Assembly: GCA_041650805.1 (NCBI GenBank)
Contig: JBAZKM010000002.1
Coordinates: 1 to 64,000, forward strand
Origin: Candidatus Omnitrophota bacterium
GTDB taxonomy: Bacteria > Omnitrophota > Gorgyraeia > 2-01-FULL-45-10
Reading direction: 5' to 3'
Length of the DNA: 64,000 bases
Below are positions 49,674 through 59,511 of the stretch, piece by piece. The position numbers and the translations under genes are program-made. How positions within the stretch are numbered: the stretch's first letter is position 1; each line of letters opens with the position of its first letter. The notes under the pieces are model-generated. The model was not told where the DNA came from. It did no database searches and saw only the letters and a program-made list of their open reading frames with translations.

Positions 49674-51964
49674 ATAAGTTTCACCTCTAACTCCAGGCCC
49701 ACATTGTAATTATCCAGGACCTTCTCCTTTACAAGCGAGGCCAGCTTCATGACATCGGAACAGGTCGCGCCGCCCCTGTTGATTATGAAGTTGGCGTGTT
49801 TTTCCGATATCTCGGCTCCGCCTATGCGCCTGCCCTTAAGACCCAGCATGTCTATCATCTGCCCGCAGGTGAACTGAAAATTTTCAGGGTTCTTGAAAAG
49901 ACACCCGGCGCTCGGGATATCGAGCACCTGTTTCTCCCTCTTTATCTTAAGGAACCTTACACATCTGGAGTTGAGGCCCGCAGGGTCCGCCTCCTTAAGC
50001 TTGAAGGTCGCCTCAAGCACTATATACTTTTCAAGATTGGAAGACCTGTACCCGAACTTCAGGTCTTTCTTCCGGAGCGTCTTTGTCCTGCCCTTACGGT
50101 CCATGACCTTCACGGAGGTCACGAACTCGCCCACGTTCCTGAATATCGGGCTCTTCCACCCGCCCGCATTCATGTAAAGCGCGCCGCCGACAGTGCCGGG
50201 TATGCCAACAAGCGATTCGAAACCGCCCAGACCTCCGGCGCAGGCCGTCCTGACAAGGCGGGGCATGTCGAACCCGCCCCCGGCCGTGATATAAGCGCCT
50301 TTCACCTTGAGGGCCCTGAAGCACGGAGAAGCCAGGCGGACCATGATACCGCGGAATCCGCGGTCATCCGCCAGTATGTTGGTGCCGCGCCCTATCACGC
50401 GCAAAGCGATACCGTTCCCCGCCGCAAACCTTAGCAGTCTCTTAAGGTCGTCGGCATCGCGCGGCTCGGCCCATATATCCGCCGGCCCGCCTATCCTGAA
50501 CGACGTATGCCTGGCCAGGGATTCGCCTGTGAGGATATCCCCTTTCAATACTTTACGGAGCGCCGAGACCGTCTCCTCTGCCCGGGGCCCGGCCCCCTCC
50601 TTCAACCGGAAAGCCAGGTCATCCGCAACTTTGCATATATTCCCCGCGCCCATCACCACGATCATATCCCCGCGCTCTTTGATGCGTTCTATATGGCCGG
50701 CTATCCGTTCCTTCTTCATGACCGTGACATCACGCATGCCGTTCTCGATCGTCTTCTCATAAATATTCCTGATAGACACTCCCCTGATCGGTTTTTCGCT
50801 GGCCGCGTATATATCGGTCAGGATCAGTTTGTCGGCCCCTGCGAAGCACCTCCCGAAATCGTCAGCCAGGAAGAGGGTGCGGGTATATCGGTGAGGCTGG
50901 AATATGACTATCAGGCGGTTGTATCTCCAGTTACGGCATGCCTCAAGCACGGCGCGTATCTCGGTCGGGTGATGGCCGTAATCGTCTACCAGTATCAGGT
51001 CGTCGGTGTTTATCCTCAGGTGGAATCTCCGTTTCGCGCCTTCGAAACCGGCCAGCGCCTCTGCTATCTTTTTAAAAGGTATACCCATCTCCATGCCGAC
51101 CAGTATTGCGGCCAGCGCGTTCAGGACATTGTGCCTGCCCGGTATGCGGAGGGTGATCTTTCCGAGGACCCTCCCCCTGTGAACGCAGTCGAAATATGTT
51201 ATGCGCCCTTCCATCCTTATGGCGCGCGCGTATACGTCTGCGCCTTTAGTTAGGCCGAAGGAGAGGCCCCGGATGCCGGTCCCTTTGGCCATCTCCCGCA
51301 CGCGCGGATCGTCGTTATTATAGAAGACCGTTCCTCCCTTTTTGGTCTTTTTCAGGAATGACCTGTACGATCTCAGGATATCGTCCAGCGTCTTATAATG
51401 GTCGAGGTGTTCCATCTCTATATTCGTTATCACGGAATAGAACGGTTTCAGTTTCAGGAACGAGCTGTCGCTCTCGTCGGCTTCGGCGACCAGATAAGGC
51501 CCGCGGCCGTACTTGGCATTTCCGCCGAACTCGGCCACCTCTCCGCCTATTATAACGGTCGGATCGATGCCGGCACGCTCGAGCATCACCGCTATGAGCG
51601 AGGTCGTAGTCGTCTTGCCGTGCGTCCCGGTAACGGCGATGCCCTTCTTCCTGTTCAGTAGTTCCCCCAGGACCTGTGCCCTGTGCACTATCTTTATCTT
51701 CTTTCTGGATGCGGCAACAAGCTCGGGGTTCGTCTTCTGTATGGAAGATGAGTATACAACGAGTCCTGTACCCGATGCTACGTTCGAGGACCTGTGGCCC
51801 CTGAAGACCCTGCCTCCCATACGCTCTATCTTCTCCGTGAGATCATTACTGCTGAGGTCCGAACCGGAGATCTTATACCCCATCTCGGCAAGGACAAGCG
51901 CAAGGGCGCTCATCCCTATACCTCCTATCCCGACAAAATGTATATTCCGTTTTTCCGGTAACAT
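49670..51964 (-). CDS. murC-murB: Fused MurC ligase and MurB reductase
   Basis: 764 residues. Residues 1-about 450 are UDP-N-acetylmuramate-alanine ligase: FVGIGGIGMSALA start and ATP site TGTHGKTTTTSL. From about 460 follows UDP-N-acetylenolpyruvoylglucosamine reductase, with FAD-binding FRIGGPADIWAEP, GRGTNILADDRGF, GIPGTVGGALYMNAGG, and PSAGCLFKNP, where Cys stands at the place of the usual catalytic Ser; Cys is also found there in other bacteria. One chain therefore carries the second and third committed steps. The frame is continuous with no internal stop. Confidence 0.97.
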   Translation of the reverse strand: MLPEKRNIHFVGIGGIGMSALALVLAEMGYKISGSDLSSNDLTEKIERMGGRVFRGHRSSNVASGTGLVVYSSSIQKTNPELVAASRKKIKIVHRAQVLGELLNRKKGIAVTGTHGKTTTTSLIAVMLERAGIDPTVIIGGEVAEFGGNAKYGRGPYLVAEADESDSSFLKLKPFYSVITNIEMEHLDHYKTLDDILRSYRSFLKKTKKGGTVFYNNDDPRVREMAKGTGIRGLSFGLTKGADVYARAIRMEGRITYFDCVHRGRVLGKITLRIPGRHNVLNALAAILVGMEMGIPFKKIAEALAGFEGAKRRFHLRINTDDLILVDDYGHHPTEIRAVLEACRNWRYNRLIVIFQPHRYTRTLFLADDFGRCFAGADKLILTDIYAASEKPIRGVSIRNIYEKTIENGMRDVTVMKKERIAGHIERIKERGDMIVVMGAGNICKVADDLAFRLKEGAGPRAEETVSALRKVLKGDILTGESLARHTSFRIGGPADIWAEPRDADDLKRLLRFAAGNGIALRVIGRGTNILADDRGFRGIMVRLASPCFRALKVKGAYITAGGGFDMPRLVRTACAGGLGGFESLVGIPGTVGGALYMNAGGWKSPIFRNVGEFVTSVKVMDRKGRTKTLRKKDLKFGYRSSNLEKYIVLEATFKLKEADPAGLNSRCVRFLKIKREKQVLDIPSAGCLFKNPENFQFTCGQMIDMLGLKGRRIGGAEISEKHANFIINRGGATCSDVMKLASLVKEKVLDNYNVGLELEVKLI

Positions 51965-51965
51965 C

Positions 51966-53066
51966 TTACCGCCTCGCCATCTTGAGCACTTCCTGCGCCA
52001 GTATATCCGCCGACTGAGACGTAGCCAGACGTTTTGCTTTATCGCCCATATCCTTCAGCCGCGCCCTGTCGTTCATAAGCGACACTACAGCGTCCCTGAA
52101 AACGGCCGGGGTGAGCGAGCCCTCTTCCATGACCACTGCCGCGCCCTTCTTCTCGAAGACCCTGCCATTTTCCGCCTGGTGTGCCCGGGCAAACGGGTAA
52201 GGGACAAGTATCATCGGTTTTCCGAAAAACGCCAGCTCGAAAAGCGCCGACGAGCCGGACCTCGTTACCACAAGGTCGGCGGCGCTGTATGCCTCCTCTA
52301 TGCTGTCCACGAACGAATATACGCGGCTCTCTACGGCCAGGGACTTATATTCTTCCGTGAGCCGGTCATAATCCTTGATGCCGCAGATATGCACCACCTG
52401 CAGGGAAGCTTTCACATTATCGTCCAGGAGGGCCACCGCCCTGACGAAGACCTCGTTCAGGAAATGGGCGCCCTGGCTGCCGCCTATCACCAGGATGCTG
52501 AATTTCCCCTGGGAGAGCCCCATCCTCCTTGCGCCCTCTTCCCTGCCTACCGTGACTACCGATGCCCGTATGGGGTTACCGGTCACTATCACCCTCTTCT
52601 TCCTGGGCAGAAGAAAGTGTTTGGTCTCTTCGAAACTTATCGCTATCGTATCCGAGAGGCCGAAGAGCATATTATTTGCCCTTCCGGGAACGACGTTCTG
52701 TTCGTGCACTATCCGCGGTATCTTCAATATCCTGGATATCAGTATAACCGGACCGCATATATATCCGCCGAACCCGATCACGGCTGCGGGCTTGTACTCC
52801 GATATTATAAAAAAAGATCTTACTATATCGGATAATAACCTGAATAAGAAGGCCACGTATCCGAAACCGGGGCGGTAAGGCAGTTTATTGGCGGAAAGGA
52901 GGGCAAAACGGAAACCTCCCTTTTCGAATATCCGCCTGTCGAGCGCCTTGTCGCTGCCCACAAAGAGTATGTCGATGCCCCGCTCTTTTGCAAGAAGCGT
53001 TTTAGCGACGGCGATCGCCGGAAATATATGTCCGCCTGACCCGCCTGCGGCTATCAGTACCTTCAC
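51966..53066 (-). CDS. murG: UDP-GlcNAc:lipid I GlcNAc transferase MurG
   Basis: Makes lipid II at the inner membrane face. 366 residues, GT-B fold: IAAGGSGGHIFPAIAVAK, FGGYICGPVILIS, HEQNVVPGRANN, LVIGGSQGAHFLN, and VTRSGSSALFELAFFGKPMILVPYP. Overlaps ftsW by four bases. Confidence 0.97.
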   Translation of the reverse strand: MKVLIAAGGSGGHIFPAIAVAKTLLAKERGIDILFVGSDKALDRRIFEKGGFRFALLSANKLPYRPGFGYVAFLFRLLSDIVRSFFIISEYKPAAVIGFGGYICGPVILISRILKIPRIVHEQNVVPGRANNMLFGLSDTIAISFEETKHFLLPRKKRVIVTGNPIRASVVTVGREEGARRMGLSQGKFSILVIGGSQGAHFLNEVFVRAVALLDDNVKASLQVVHICGIKDYDRLTEEYKSLAVESRVYSFVDSIEEAYSAADLVVTRSGSSALFELAFFGKPMILVPYPFARAHQAENGRVFEKKGAAVVMEEGSLTPAVFRDAVVSLMNDRARLKDMGDKAKRLATSQSADILAQEVLKMARR

Positions 53067-54157
53067 CTGTAAACCTCACAAGTCCTTGCGACATTGAGAA
53101 GAAGCCCAACGGCTATAAAATGGAATATAAGGCCGCTCCCCCCGTAACTTATGAAAGGCAGAGGGAGGCCTTTGGTCGGCAGCGCGCCCGCGCTTACCCC
53201 TATATTTATGATCGCTTCCAGCGCTATGAGGGAGACGACCCCCAGGCTGAGCAGCCGTTCGAACGTGTATTCCGATCTAAAGACGATCTTCATCCCCTGC
53301 CACACAAAGAGCATGAAGAGTATGACTATCGAGGCGGCCCCCAGGAATCCGAGCTCTTCGCCTATTATGGAAAATATGAAGTCGGTGTGGGATGCCGGCA
53401 GATAAAAGAGCTTCTGCCTTGACTGCCCCAGGCCCACTCCCAGGAGGCCCCCGGAACCCAGCGCCACAAATGACTGTATGATCTGGAAGCCGGTACCGCG
53501 TTTATCCGCCCACGGGTTCAGGAACGCCATGATCCGTTTCTTACGATAAGGCACGCTGAATAGGAGCAGGTAAAGCACAGGCAGGCTCGCCAGGAAAGAT
53601 GCTGCAATATGGGACACCCTTACGCCGGATGTGTAGAGCATGATCATTGATATGACGGAGATCGCGATCGCAGTGCCCAGGTCCGGCTCCAGGAGTATGA
53701 AGCCGACCGTAAGGCCGAGGACCATCACGGGGGGCATATATCCGTAAATAAAACTTTTTGCCAACCGCTCTTTCCTCGACATGAAATCCGCTATGTAGAG
53801 TATGACGGCTATCTTGGCGAACTCTGAAGGCTGAAAATTGATCATACCCACCTTGAACCACCTTCTTGCCCCCGCCGTCTCTCTCCCTATGTGCGGGATG
53901 AGGACGAGGACGAGCAGCGCTACGGAGACGAGCAATATGGGTTTGGCCAGGCGCTTCAGGGTGTTTATATTGACCACCATGGCCAGGACCATCATCACCA
54001 TCCCTATGCCGAGATACGTAAGGTGCCTCTTGAGATAATATAGACTGTCGCCCATCTTCTCGTAAGCGTATATGGCGCTCGTCGAATATATCATGACCAC
54101 CCCGACCGCCGACAGGGTCATCATTATGAAAAATATGGAACTGCGCACGCTTCTCAT
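53063..54157 (-). CDS. ftsW: Division-specific SEDS polymerase FtsW
   Basis: Septal peptidoglycan polymerase. From the ATG at 54157 it has 364 residues and about ten membrane helices, with FQPSEFAKIAVIL, LEPDLGTAIAISV and LPLPFISYGGSGLIF. I choose 54157 because it overlaps the murD stop as ATGA; the 35 extra codons upstream (to 54262) lie inside murD and are not SEDS-like. Confidence 0.96.
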   Translation of the reverse strand: MRSVRSSIFFIMMTLSAVGVVMIYSTSAIYAYEKMGDSLYYLKRHLTYLGIGMVMMVLAMVVNINTLKRLAKPILLVSVALLVLVLIPHIGRETAGARRWFKVGMINFQPSEFAKIAVILYIADFMSRKERLAKSFIYGYMPPVMVLGLTVGFILLEPDLGTAIAISVISMIMLYTSGVRVSHIAASFLASLPVLYLLLFSVPYRKKRIMAFLNPWADKRGTGFQIIQSFVALGSGGLLGVGLGQSRQKLFYLPASHTDFIFSIIGEELGFLGAASIVILFMLFVWQGMKIVFRSEYTFERLLSLGVVSLIALEAIINIGVSAGALPTKGLPLPFISYGGSGLIFHFIAVGLLLNVARTCEVYR

Positions 54158-55545
54158 CGGGCGCCTTTCGCGGAGACAGGATGCGCCCTGATGCCCTGTA
54201 CAGCTCTCCTGAATATGTCGCCGCGCTCTTTGTAATCTTTGAACATATCGAAACTGGAGCACATCGGAGAGAGGAGGACGATCATGCCTCTTTGCGCCAG
54301 GCCGCGCGCAATTACGACCGCATCATCCATGCTCTTCGCGTTATGGGTATCGACACAGTCGCCCAGGATGCCCTGTATCTTCGGCGCGGCCTCCCCTATC
54401 AGCACCAGATGCTTCGCCTTTTTGCGCACCATATCTTTTATCACACCGTAGTCGCTCTTCTTATCTTTGCCTCCGGCGATCAATATGACCGGCTTATCGC
54501 ACGACTCAAGCGCCCTGTAAGTGGAGTCGACCGTAGTCCCTTTAGAATCGTCCACATATTCAACGCCTTCTATGGTATCCACCGTCTCGAACCTGTGGGA
54601 AAGCCCTGTGAAAACGGATACCACCTTCCTTATCGAGCCGCTATCCACTCCGTTCAATACCCCCATGAGGCAGGATGCGGCCACGTTCTCAAGGTTGTGC
54701 GATCCTTTCAGGCGTATATCGCGCACAGACAACAGCTCCTCTTCGCGCCCGCGCACTGTCGAAAGTATCATATCTCCTTTGACGTACACGCCGTCAACAT
54801 TTCCGGACCTGCCGTACCATAATACCTTTGATCGCGCCATACCGGCAAGAGGCCGCAGGTTGCCGGCGTCGCTGTTCAATACCAGGATATCGTCCTTGTC
54901 CTGATTTGTGAATATCCTGAGCTTCTCTCTGAAATAATCCTTAAAGGTGCGGTACCTGTCGAGATGATCGTCCGTGATATTCAATATCACCGCGATCTCC
55001 GGCTTGAATTTTTCGGTCAGTTCCAACTGGAAGGAGCTGACCTCCATGACCACGAGAGTCCCCTCCTTTATCCTCTGTATCTCTCCGCACAAAGAATTCC
55101 CGATATTCCCGCAGACGACGACATCCTTCCCGCCGGACCTCAGGATCTCCCCGGTCAGCGTGGTCACGGTGCTCTTGCCGTTCGTCCCGGTGATGGCGAT
55201 TACCTTTCCTTTACAGAACCGGAAGCCCAGCTCCATTTCGCCGATGACCGGTATGCCCAGTTCCCGGGCCCACCTGATCGGAAGAGATGTCTCCTCGACC
55301 CCGGGACTCACCACGACCAGAGAACTCCCCTCGATAAATTCTCTCGTGTGGCACCCGATCTCTATCCGTATGTCGCGGTTCGCCAGGTTCTCTACGGCGC
55401 GCCTTATGCCGGGCGTATCGCCTGCGTCGGTGGCCCATGCCGCGGCGCCTATGTCATCCAGGAGAACGGCGGCATTGGACCCGCTATTACCGAGCCCCAC
55501 CACGGTGACCTTCTTATCCTTCAGGTCCATATATTCGGTACCCAT
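54154..55545 (-). CDS. murD: UDP-MurNAc-L-Ala-D-Glu ligase MurD
   Basis: 463 residues. VTVVGLGNSGSNAAVLL start, ATP loop ITGTNGKSTVTTL, EVSSFQLE, SHRFETVDTIEGVEYVDDSKGTTVDS, and LLSPMCSSFDMFKDYKERG (the usual S-P-A-C-A-S becomes S-P-M-C-S-S). Adds D-Glu to the stem peptide. Confidence 0.97.
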   Translation of the reverse strand: MGTEYMDLKDKKVTVVGLGNSGSNAAVLLDDIGAAAWATDAGDTPGIRRAVENLANRDIRIEIGCHTREFIEGSSLVVVSPGVEETSLPIRWARELGIPVIGEMELGFRFCKGKVIAITGTNGKSTVTTLTGEILRSGGKDVVVCGNIGNSLCGEIQRIKEGTLVVMEVSSFQLELTEKFKPEIAVILNITDDHLDRYRTFKDYFREKLRIFTNQDKDDILVLNSDAGNLRPLAGMARSKVLWYGRSGNVDGVYVKGDMILSTVRGREEELLSVRDIRLKGSHNLENVAASCLMGVLNGVDSGSIRKVVSVFTGLSHRFETVDTIEGVEYVDDSKGTTVDSTYRALESCDKPVILIAGGKDKKSDYGVIKDMVRKKAKHLVLIGEAAPKIQGILGDCVDTHNAKSMDDAVVIARGLAQRGMIVLLSPMCSSFDMFKDYKERGDIFRRAVQGIRAHPVSAKGAR

Positions 55546-55553
55546 GAAAATTT

Positions 55554-56642
55554 TTACTGTAACTTGAGCGTCGCTAAGCTGAGCAGCGCGAGCACGATCG
55601 CGATTATCCAGAACCGTATCGTTATCTTCGACTCAGGCCATCCCAGGAGTTGGAAGTGATGATGTATAGGCGACATGAGAAAGAGCCGCTTCCCGGTCAA
55701 TTTGAACCATATCACCTGTAGCACCACCGAAAACGCCTCCATCACGAATATCCCGCCCACTATGAAGAGCAGCAATTCCTTTTTTATCAATACCGCCACG
55801 ACGCCTATGGCCCCTCCCAGGGAAAGAGACCCCATATCCCCCATAAATACGTTTGCCGGATGAGAATTGAACCACAGGAACCCGAGCCCGGCGCCTACCA
55901 TAGAAGCGCAGAATACCGCCAGCTCACCCGCCCCCTGCAGATAGAATATATTAAGGTAGTCGGCAAACCTGTGGTGGCCGGTGACGTAACTGAGTATCGA
56001 ATATGTGAGGGCGACTATTATAGTGCACCCTATCGCCAGCCCGTCCAGGCCATCGGTGAGATTCACCGCATTCGTCGAACTCGTAAGGACGAGTATGACG
56101 AAAAGGATATAGAATATCCCCAGGTTTATGACGAGGTCCTTGAAGAACGGCACGCTGACGATCCTGGGTATCGGCGTATAGACCATTACGAATAGCGCCA
56201 CGAGGAAACCGACAAGCGCCTGATATAAGAACTTCCGGCCTGCCGTGAGACCGAGGTTCCTCTTCTTCAGGACCTTTGTGCGGTCATCGATGAATCCTAT
56301 CCCGGCCAGTAGCAGGAATGAGCCGACGGTCACCAGCACATAGCCGTTACTGACATCCGACCACAGGAGCGTCGACAGGGTTATGGAGAAGACTATCAGT
56401 ATACCGCCCATCGTAGGCGTCCCCTGTTTATGTTTGTTGATGTTATAAAGGGATTCGACGTACTCCCTGCGTATATTCTCTCCAAAACTCAATCTTTTAA
56501 GGAACCGTATCACCGCGGGGCCTATTATTAGGGATATCAAAAATGCGGTCAAGCTCGCCATGGCGGCGCGGAAGGTTATATACTTGAATACGTTGAACCC
56601 GAACCACGCATCCCTTAGAGGATATAACAGATAATAGAGCAT
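55554..56642 (-). CDS. mraY: Phospho-MurNAc-pentapeptide transferase MraY
   Basis: Forms lipid I. 362 residues, ten membrane helices; GTPTMGGILIV, NAVNLTDGLDGLA, FLWFNSHPANVFMGDMGSL and MSPIHHHFQLLGWPE are all intact. AAGGA lies 5 bases before the ATG. A heptad repeat overlaps the end of murF just upstream. Confidence 0.97.
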   Translation of the reverse strand: MLYYLLYPLRDAWFGFNVFKYITFRAAMASLTAFLISLIIGPAVIRFLKRLSFGENIRREYVESLYNINKHKQGTPTMGGILIVFSITLSTLLWSDVSNGYVLVTVGSFLLLAGIGFIDDRTKVLKKRNLGLTAGRKFLYQALVGFLVALFVMVYTPIPRIVSVPFFKDLVINLGIFYILFVILVLTSSTNAVNLTDGLDGLAIGCTIIVALTYSILSYVTGHHRFADYLNIFYLQGAGELAVFCASMVGAGLGFLWFNSHPANVFMGDMGSLSLGGAIGVVAVLIKKELLLFIVGGIFVMEAFSVVLQVIWFKLTGKRLFLMSPIHHHFQLLGWPESKITIRFWIIAIVLALLSLATLKLQ

Positions 56643-56654
56643 AAGATCCTTCTC

Positions 56655-56689
56655 TTGAGCTTTGAGCTATGAGCTTTGAGCCGTGAGCC
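56655..56689. repeat. Heptanucleotide repeat, TTGAGCT family, 5 units, end of murF
   Basis: TTGAGCT, TTGAGCT, ATGAGCT, TTGAGCC, GTGAGCC. The last codons and the stop of murF (56667) are made of repeat sequence. Confidence 0.88.
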
Positions 56690-58037
56690 CTTTTACGACT
56701 TCCTCCATCCTCATTCCGCGCGACCCCTTTACCAGGATTGCGTCCCCTACTCCTACAACTCTCCTTAATGCCCGTGAAAGCTCGCCGTGCGTCTTGAAGT
56801 GCCGGCACATCTCTTTCGTCATGCCGCAGGCCATCGCCGCTTCCGCTACACGTTTTGATAAGCGGCCGAAAGTGAACACCCCGGAGAAGTTCAGTTCCGC
56901 TATACGCCGCCCAAGCGCTTCATGGAAATACCCGGCGCGCGCGCCCAGTTCCAGCATATCTCCGCAGACGACCCATCTCCCGTTTGCCGGACTATCCCGC
57001 AATACCTTAAGCGCGCATTCCATCGACAGGGGATTTGAATTATAGGCGTCGTTCATGACCGTCAGCCCGCCCGGCAGGCGTCTTATATTGAGCCGCATCG
57101 CCGGGGGCCTGTAAAGATAGAGGGCCCTCTTCATATTTTCATAAGATACGCCCAGTATCGAACCAACGGATATCGCCGCAAGCGCGTTGTATACATTATG
57201 AAGCCCGGCCAGTCTCAATGCAAACCTTTTTTTGCCGTTCAGGACGAACCTGATAAAGCCCGCATCCGAAGATATCTCCCCGGCCCTGAAATCGTTCTTC
57301 CTGCCGAGCCCGAATCTTATCATATCGACGCCGCGCACCTTAAGGGCCCTCAGGAACCGGTCGTCACCGTTAACTACGCCCTTCCCGCCCGGGGTCATGG
57401 ATTCGAATACCTCCGTTTTTGCGCGGAAGACGTCCTCCAGTCCTCCCAAAAACTCCAGGTGAGAAGGCCCTATATTCGTTATTACGGAAACGCCGGGCCG
57501 GGCCATCTTCCCCAATGACCTTATCTCCCCTTTATGGTTCATACCCATCTCGAGCACGCATACCTCGTGACGGCTCTTCAGTCTGAGGAGCGTCTGCGGG
57601 ACGCCTATGTGATTATTCTTCGTCCCTTCGTTCTTTAATACATCATATTTCGCCGAAAGGACTTTTGCTATCATCTCTTTCACCGTCGTCTTACCGTTGC
57701 TCCCCGTAACGGCTATCACCGGGATGGCAAACTTAGCCCTGTGGTGCCCTGCTATATCATGGAACGCCTTTATGGTGTCGCGCACCTTTATTATTATGGC
57801 CTTACCCCCGGGCAATTTCCCTCTCCATGACGATACCATGACGCCCCTGGCGCCTCTTTTGAGGGCATCCTTCGCAAAGAGATCGCCGTCAAAAGACGTT
57901 CCCTTGATGGCCAGGAAGAAGCCCCCTTCCGGGATCGTCCTGGAATCGGTCGATATCTTCGACGGCTCTACGATATCATTCATCCTGCCGGACAGGAGCT
58001 CACCCGCCGTAACCCTTACCATCTCTTCTACTTTCAC
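56667..58037 (-). CDS. murF: UDP-MurNAc-tripeptide D-Ala-D-Ala ligase MurF
   Basis: 456 residues. VTGSNGKTTVKEMIAKVLS (ATP loop), LEMGMNHKGEIRSLG, ITNIGPSHLEFLG, and NDAYNSNPLSMECAL. Completes the pentapeptide. The C-terminal end (G-L-T-A-Q-S-S) is encoded by a heptad repeat. Starts three bases after murE. Confidence 0.97.
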   Translation of the reverse strand: MKVEEMVRVTAGELLSGRMNDIVEPSKISTDSRTIPEGGFFLAIKGTSFDGDLFAKDALKRGARGVMVSSWRGKLPGGKAIIIKVRDTIKAFHDIAGHHRAKFAIPVIAVTGSNGKTTVKEMIAKVLSAKYDVLKNEGTKNNHIGVPQTLLRLKSRHEVCVLEMGMNHKGEIRSLGKMARPGVSVITNIGPSHLEFLGGLEDVFRAKTEVFESMTPGGKGVVNGDDRFLRALKVRGVDMIRFGLGRKNDFRAGEISSDAGFIRFVLNGKKRFALRLAGLHNVYNALAAISVGSILGVSYENMKRALYLYRPPAMRLNIRRLPGGLTVMNDAYNSNPLSMECALKVLRDSPANGRWVVCGDMLELGARAGYFHEALGRRIAELNFSGVFTFGRLSKRVAEAAMACGMTKEMCRHFKTHGELSRALRRVVGVGDAILVKGSRGMRMEEVVKGLTAQSS

Positions 58038-58040
58038 GCC

Positions 58041-59504
58041 TTATCCTCTATTCAATAAGACCGATCTCGCGACCTTGCGGTCGTCAAAAGGCATCGTCTT
58101 GTCGCGTATTATCTGGTATCTCTCATGGCCCTTGCCCGCTATCACTACGATATCGTCTTTTGAGGCCATGCCCAGGGCCCGCCTTATGGCTCCGCGCCTC
58201 TCTTCCACTACGACGTAATTCGAGAATTTACCCCGTATGCCCGTCTCTATCTCCCCGATTATCTCCCGCGGTCTCTCGAACCGCGGGTTATCGGACGTAA
58301 GTACTACACTGTCGGAAAACCTGCATGCCACCGCTCCCATACCGGGCCGCTTATTCCTGTCCCTGTTGCCGCCGCACCCGAAGACCGTTATGATACGGCG
58401 CGGGGCAAGCCCTTTCAGGACGCTCAATACATTATATAGCGCGTCTTCGGTGTGCGCGAAGTCGACGAATACCCTGAACGGCTGGCCCGCATCCACCGGC
58501 TCAAGGCGTCCCGGCACAGAGGAGAACGACTCGATGCCTTTCTTTATAGCGTCGAGAGGTATACCGCAGGCGATCGATGCGGCTGAGGCCGCAAGTATAT
58601 TGGATATGTTATACTTCCCGATAAGCCCTGTCGCGATCTCCCGTGAGCCGTCCGGCGTAACGAGGACGAACCGCGATCCGTTGAGAGAGAGGCGTATGCC
58701 GCGGGCGGATACGGACGATCTCTTGTCTATGCCGTATGTCATCGTCTTCCCACCTGTCTTCTTCCGCAGGCCCGCCACCCTGCGGTCATCGTTATTCAAT
58801 ATAGCGGTGCCGCCTTCCTTAAGATGGTCGAATATCCCGGCCTTCGCCCTTAAATATCTCTTTATCGTCTTATGATAATCGAGGTGCTCTCCGGTTATGT
58901 TGGTGAATATGGCCGCGTCAAGCCACACATTATCGGCCCTGCGCTGGTCCAGCGCGTGGCTCGAGACCTCCATGACCGCATCGGTGCATCCCGCCTCCAG
59001 CATGCGGCATAGTATCGACTGAAGCTCCATAGGACCCGGTGTCGTATTGGCCGCCGGTATCACGGTATCGCCAAACCTGTAATTTATCGTACCTATTATA
59101 CCGGGCACCCTCCCCGACATCTTCAGTATATTTTCGATCAGGTACGTTATCGTCGTCTTGCCGTTGGTACCTGTCACCCCTGTCGTTACAAGCCGTTTCG
59201 ACGGGTCCCTGTAAAAATTCCCTGCAACTACCGGCAGGGCCTTACGGATATCTCTGACGGTTATCTTAGCCACGCCTCTGGGCGCTTTAAACGGCCTATC
59301 CGACATCACCGCGACTGCTCCGTTCGCCGCTGCCTTGCCTATGAACTTGTTGCCGTCGACCGAGTGACCCCTGACCGCTATGAAGAGGCCCCTTTTGCGG
59401 ACCATCCTCGAATCGCTGGTGACATTATTTATCTTCAACCCATAAGCGGCATCTGGCACACTTGCCTTTATGCCCCTTAACAGATCTTTCAGGTAGACCA
59501 TCAC
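58041..59504 (-). CDS. murE: UDP-MurNAc-dipeptide diaminopimelate ligase MurE
   Basis: 487 residues. GVTGTNGKTTITYLIENIL, MEVSSHALDQRRAD, FTNITGEHLDYHKTI and the specificity motif D-N-P-R (TSDNPRFERP), which selects meso-diaminopimelate rather than lysine. HERYQIIRD near the end is complete. Lies 7 bases after ftsI. Confidence 0.97.
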   Translation of the reverse strand: MMVYLKDLLRGIKASVPDAAYGLKINNVTSDSRMVRKRGLFIAVRGHSVDGNKFIGKAAANGAVAVMSDRPFKAPRGVAKITVRDIRKALPVVAGNFYRDPSKRLVTTGVTGTNGKTTITYLIENILKMSGRVPGIIGTINYRFGDTVIPAANTTPGPMELQSILCRMLEAGCTDAVMEVSSHALDQRRADNVWLDAAIFTNITGEHLDYHKTIKRYLRAKAGIFDHLKEGGTAILNNDDRRVAGLRKKTGGKTMTYGIDKRSSVSARGIRLSLNGSRFVLVTPDGSREIATGLIGKYNISNILAASAASIACGIPLDAIKKGIESFSSVPGRLEPVDAGQPFRVFVDFAHTEDALYNVLSVLKGLAPRRIITVFGCGGNRDRNKRPGMGAVACRFSDSVVLTSDNPRFERPREIIGEIETGIRGKFSNYVVVEERRGAIRRALGMASKDDIVVIAGKGHERYQIIRDKTMPFDDRKVARSVLLNRG

Positions 59505-59511
59505 GCCATCC

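Noticed and set aside
53063..54262. Longer FtsW start at 54262
   Set aside because: The extra 35 codons lie in murD, are rich in Arg and Gln, and do not resemble SEDS proteins; the ATGA overlap at 54157 fits the operon style.
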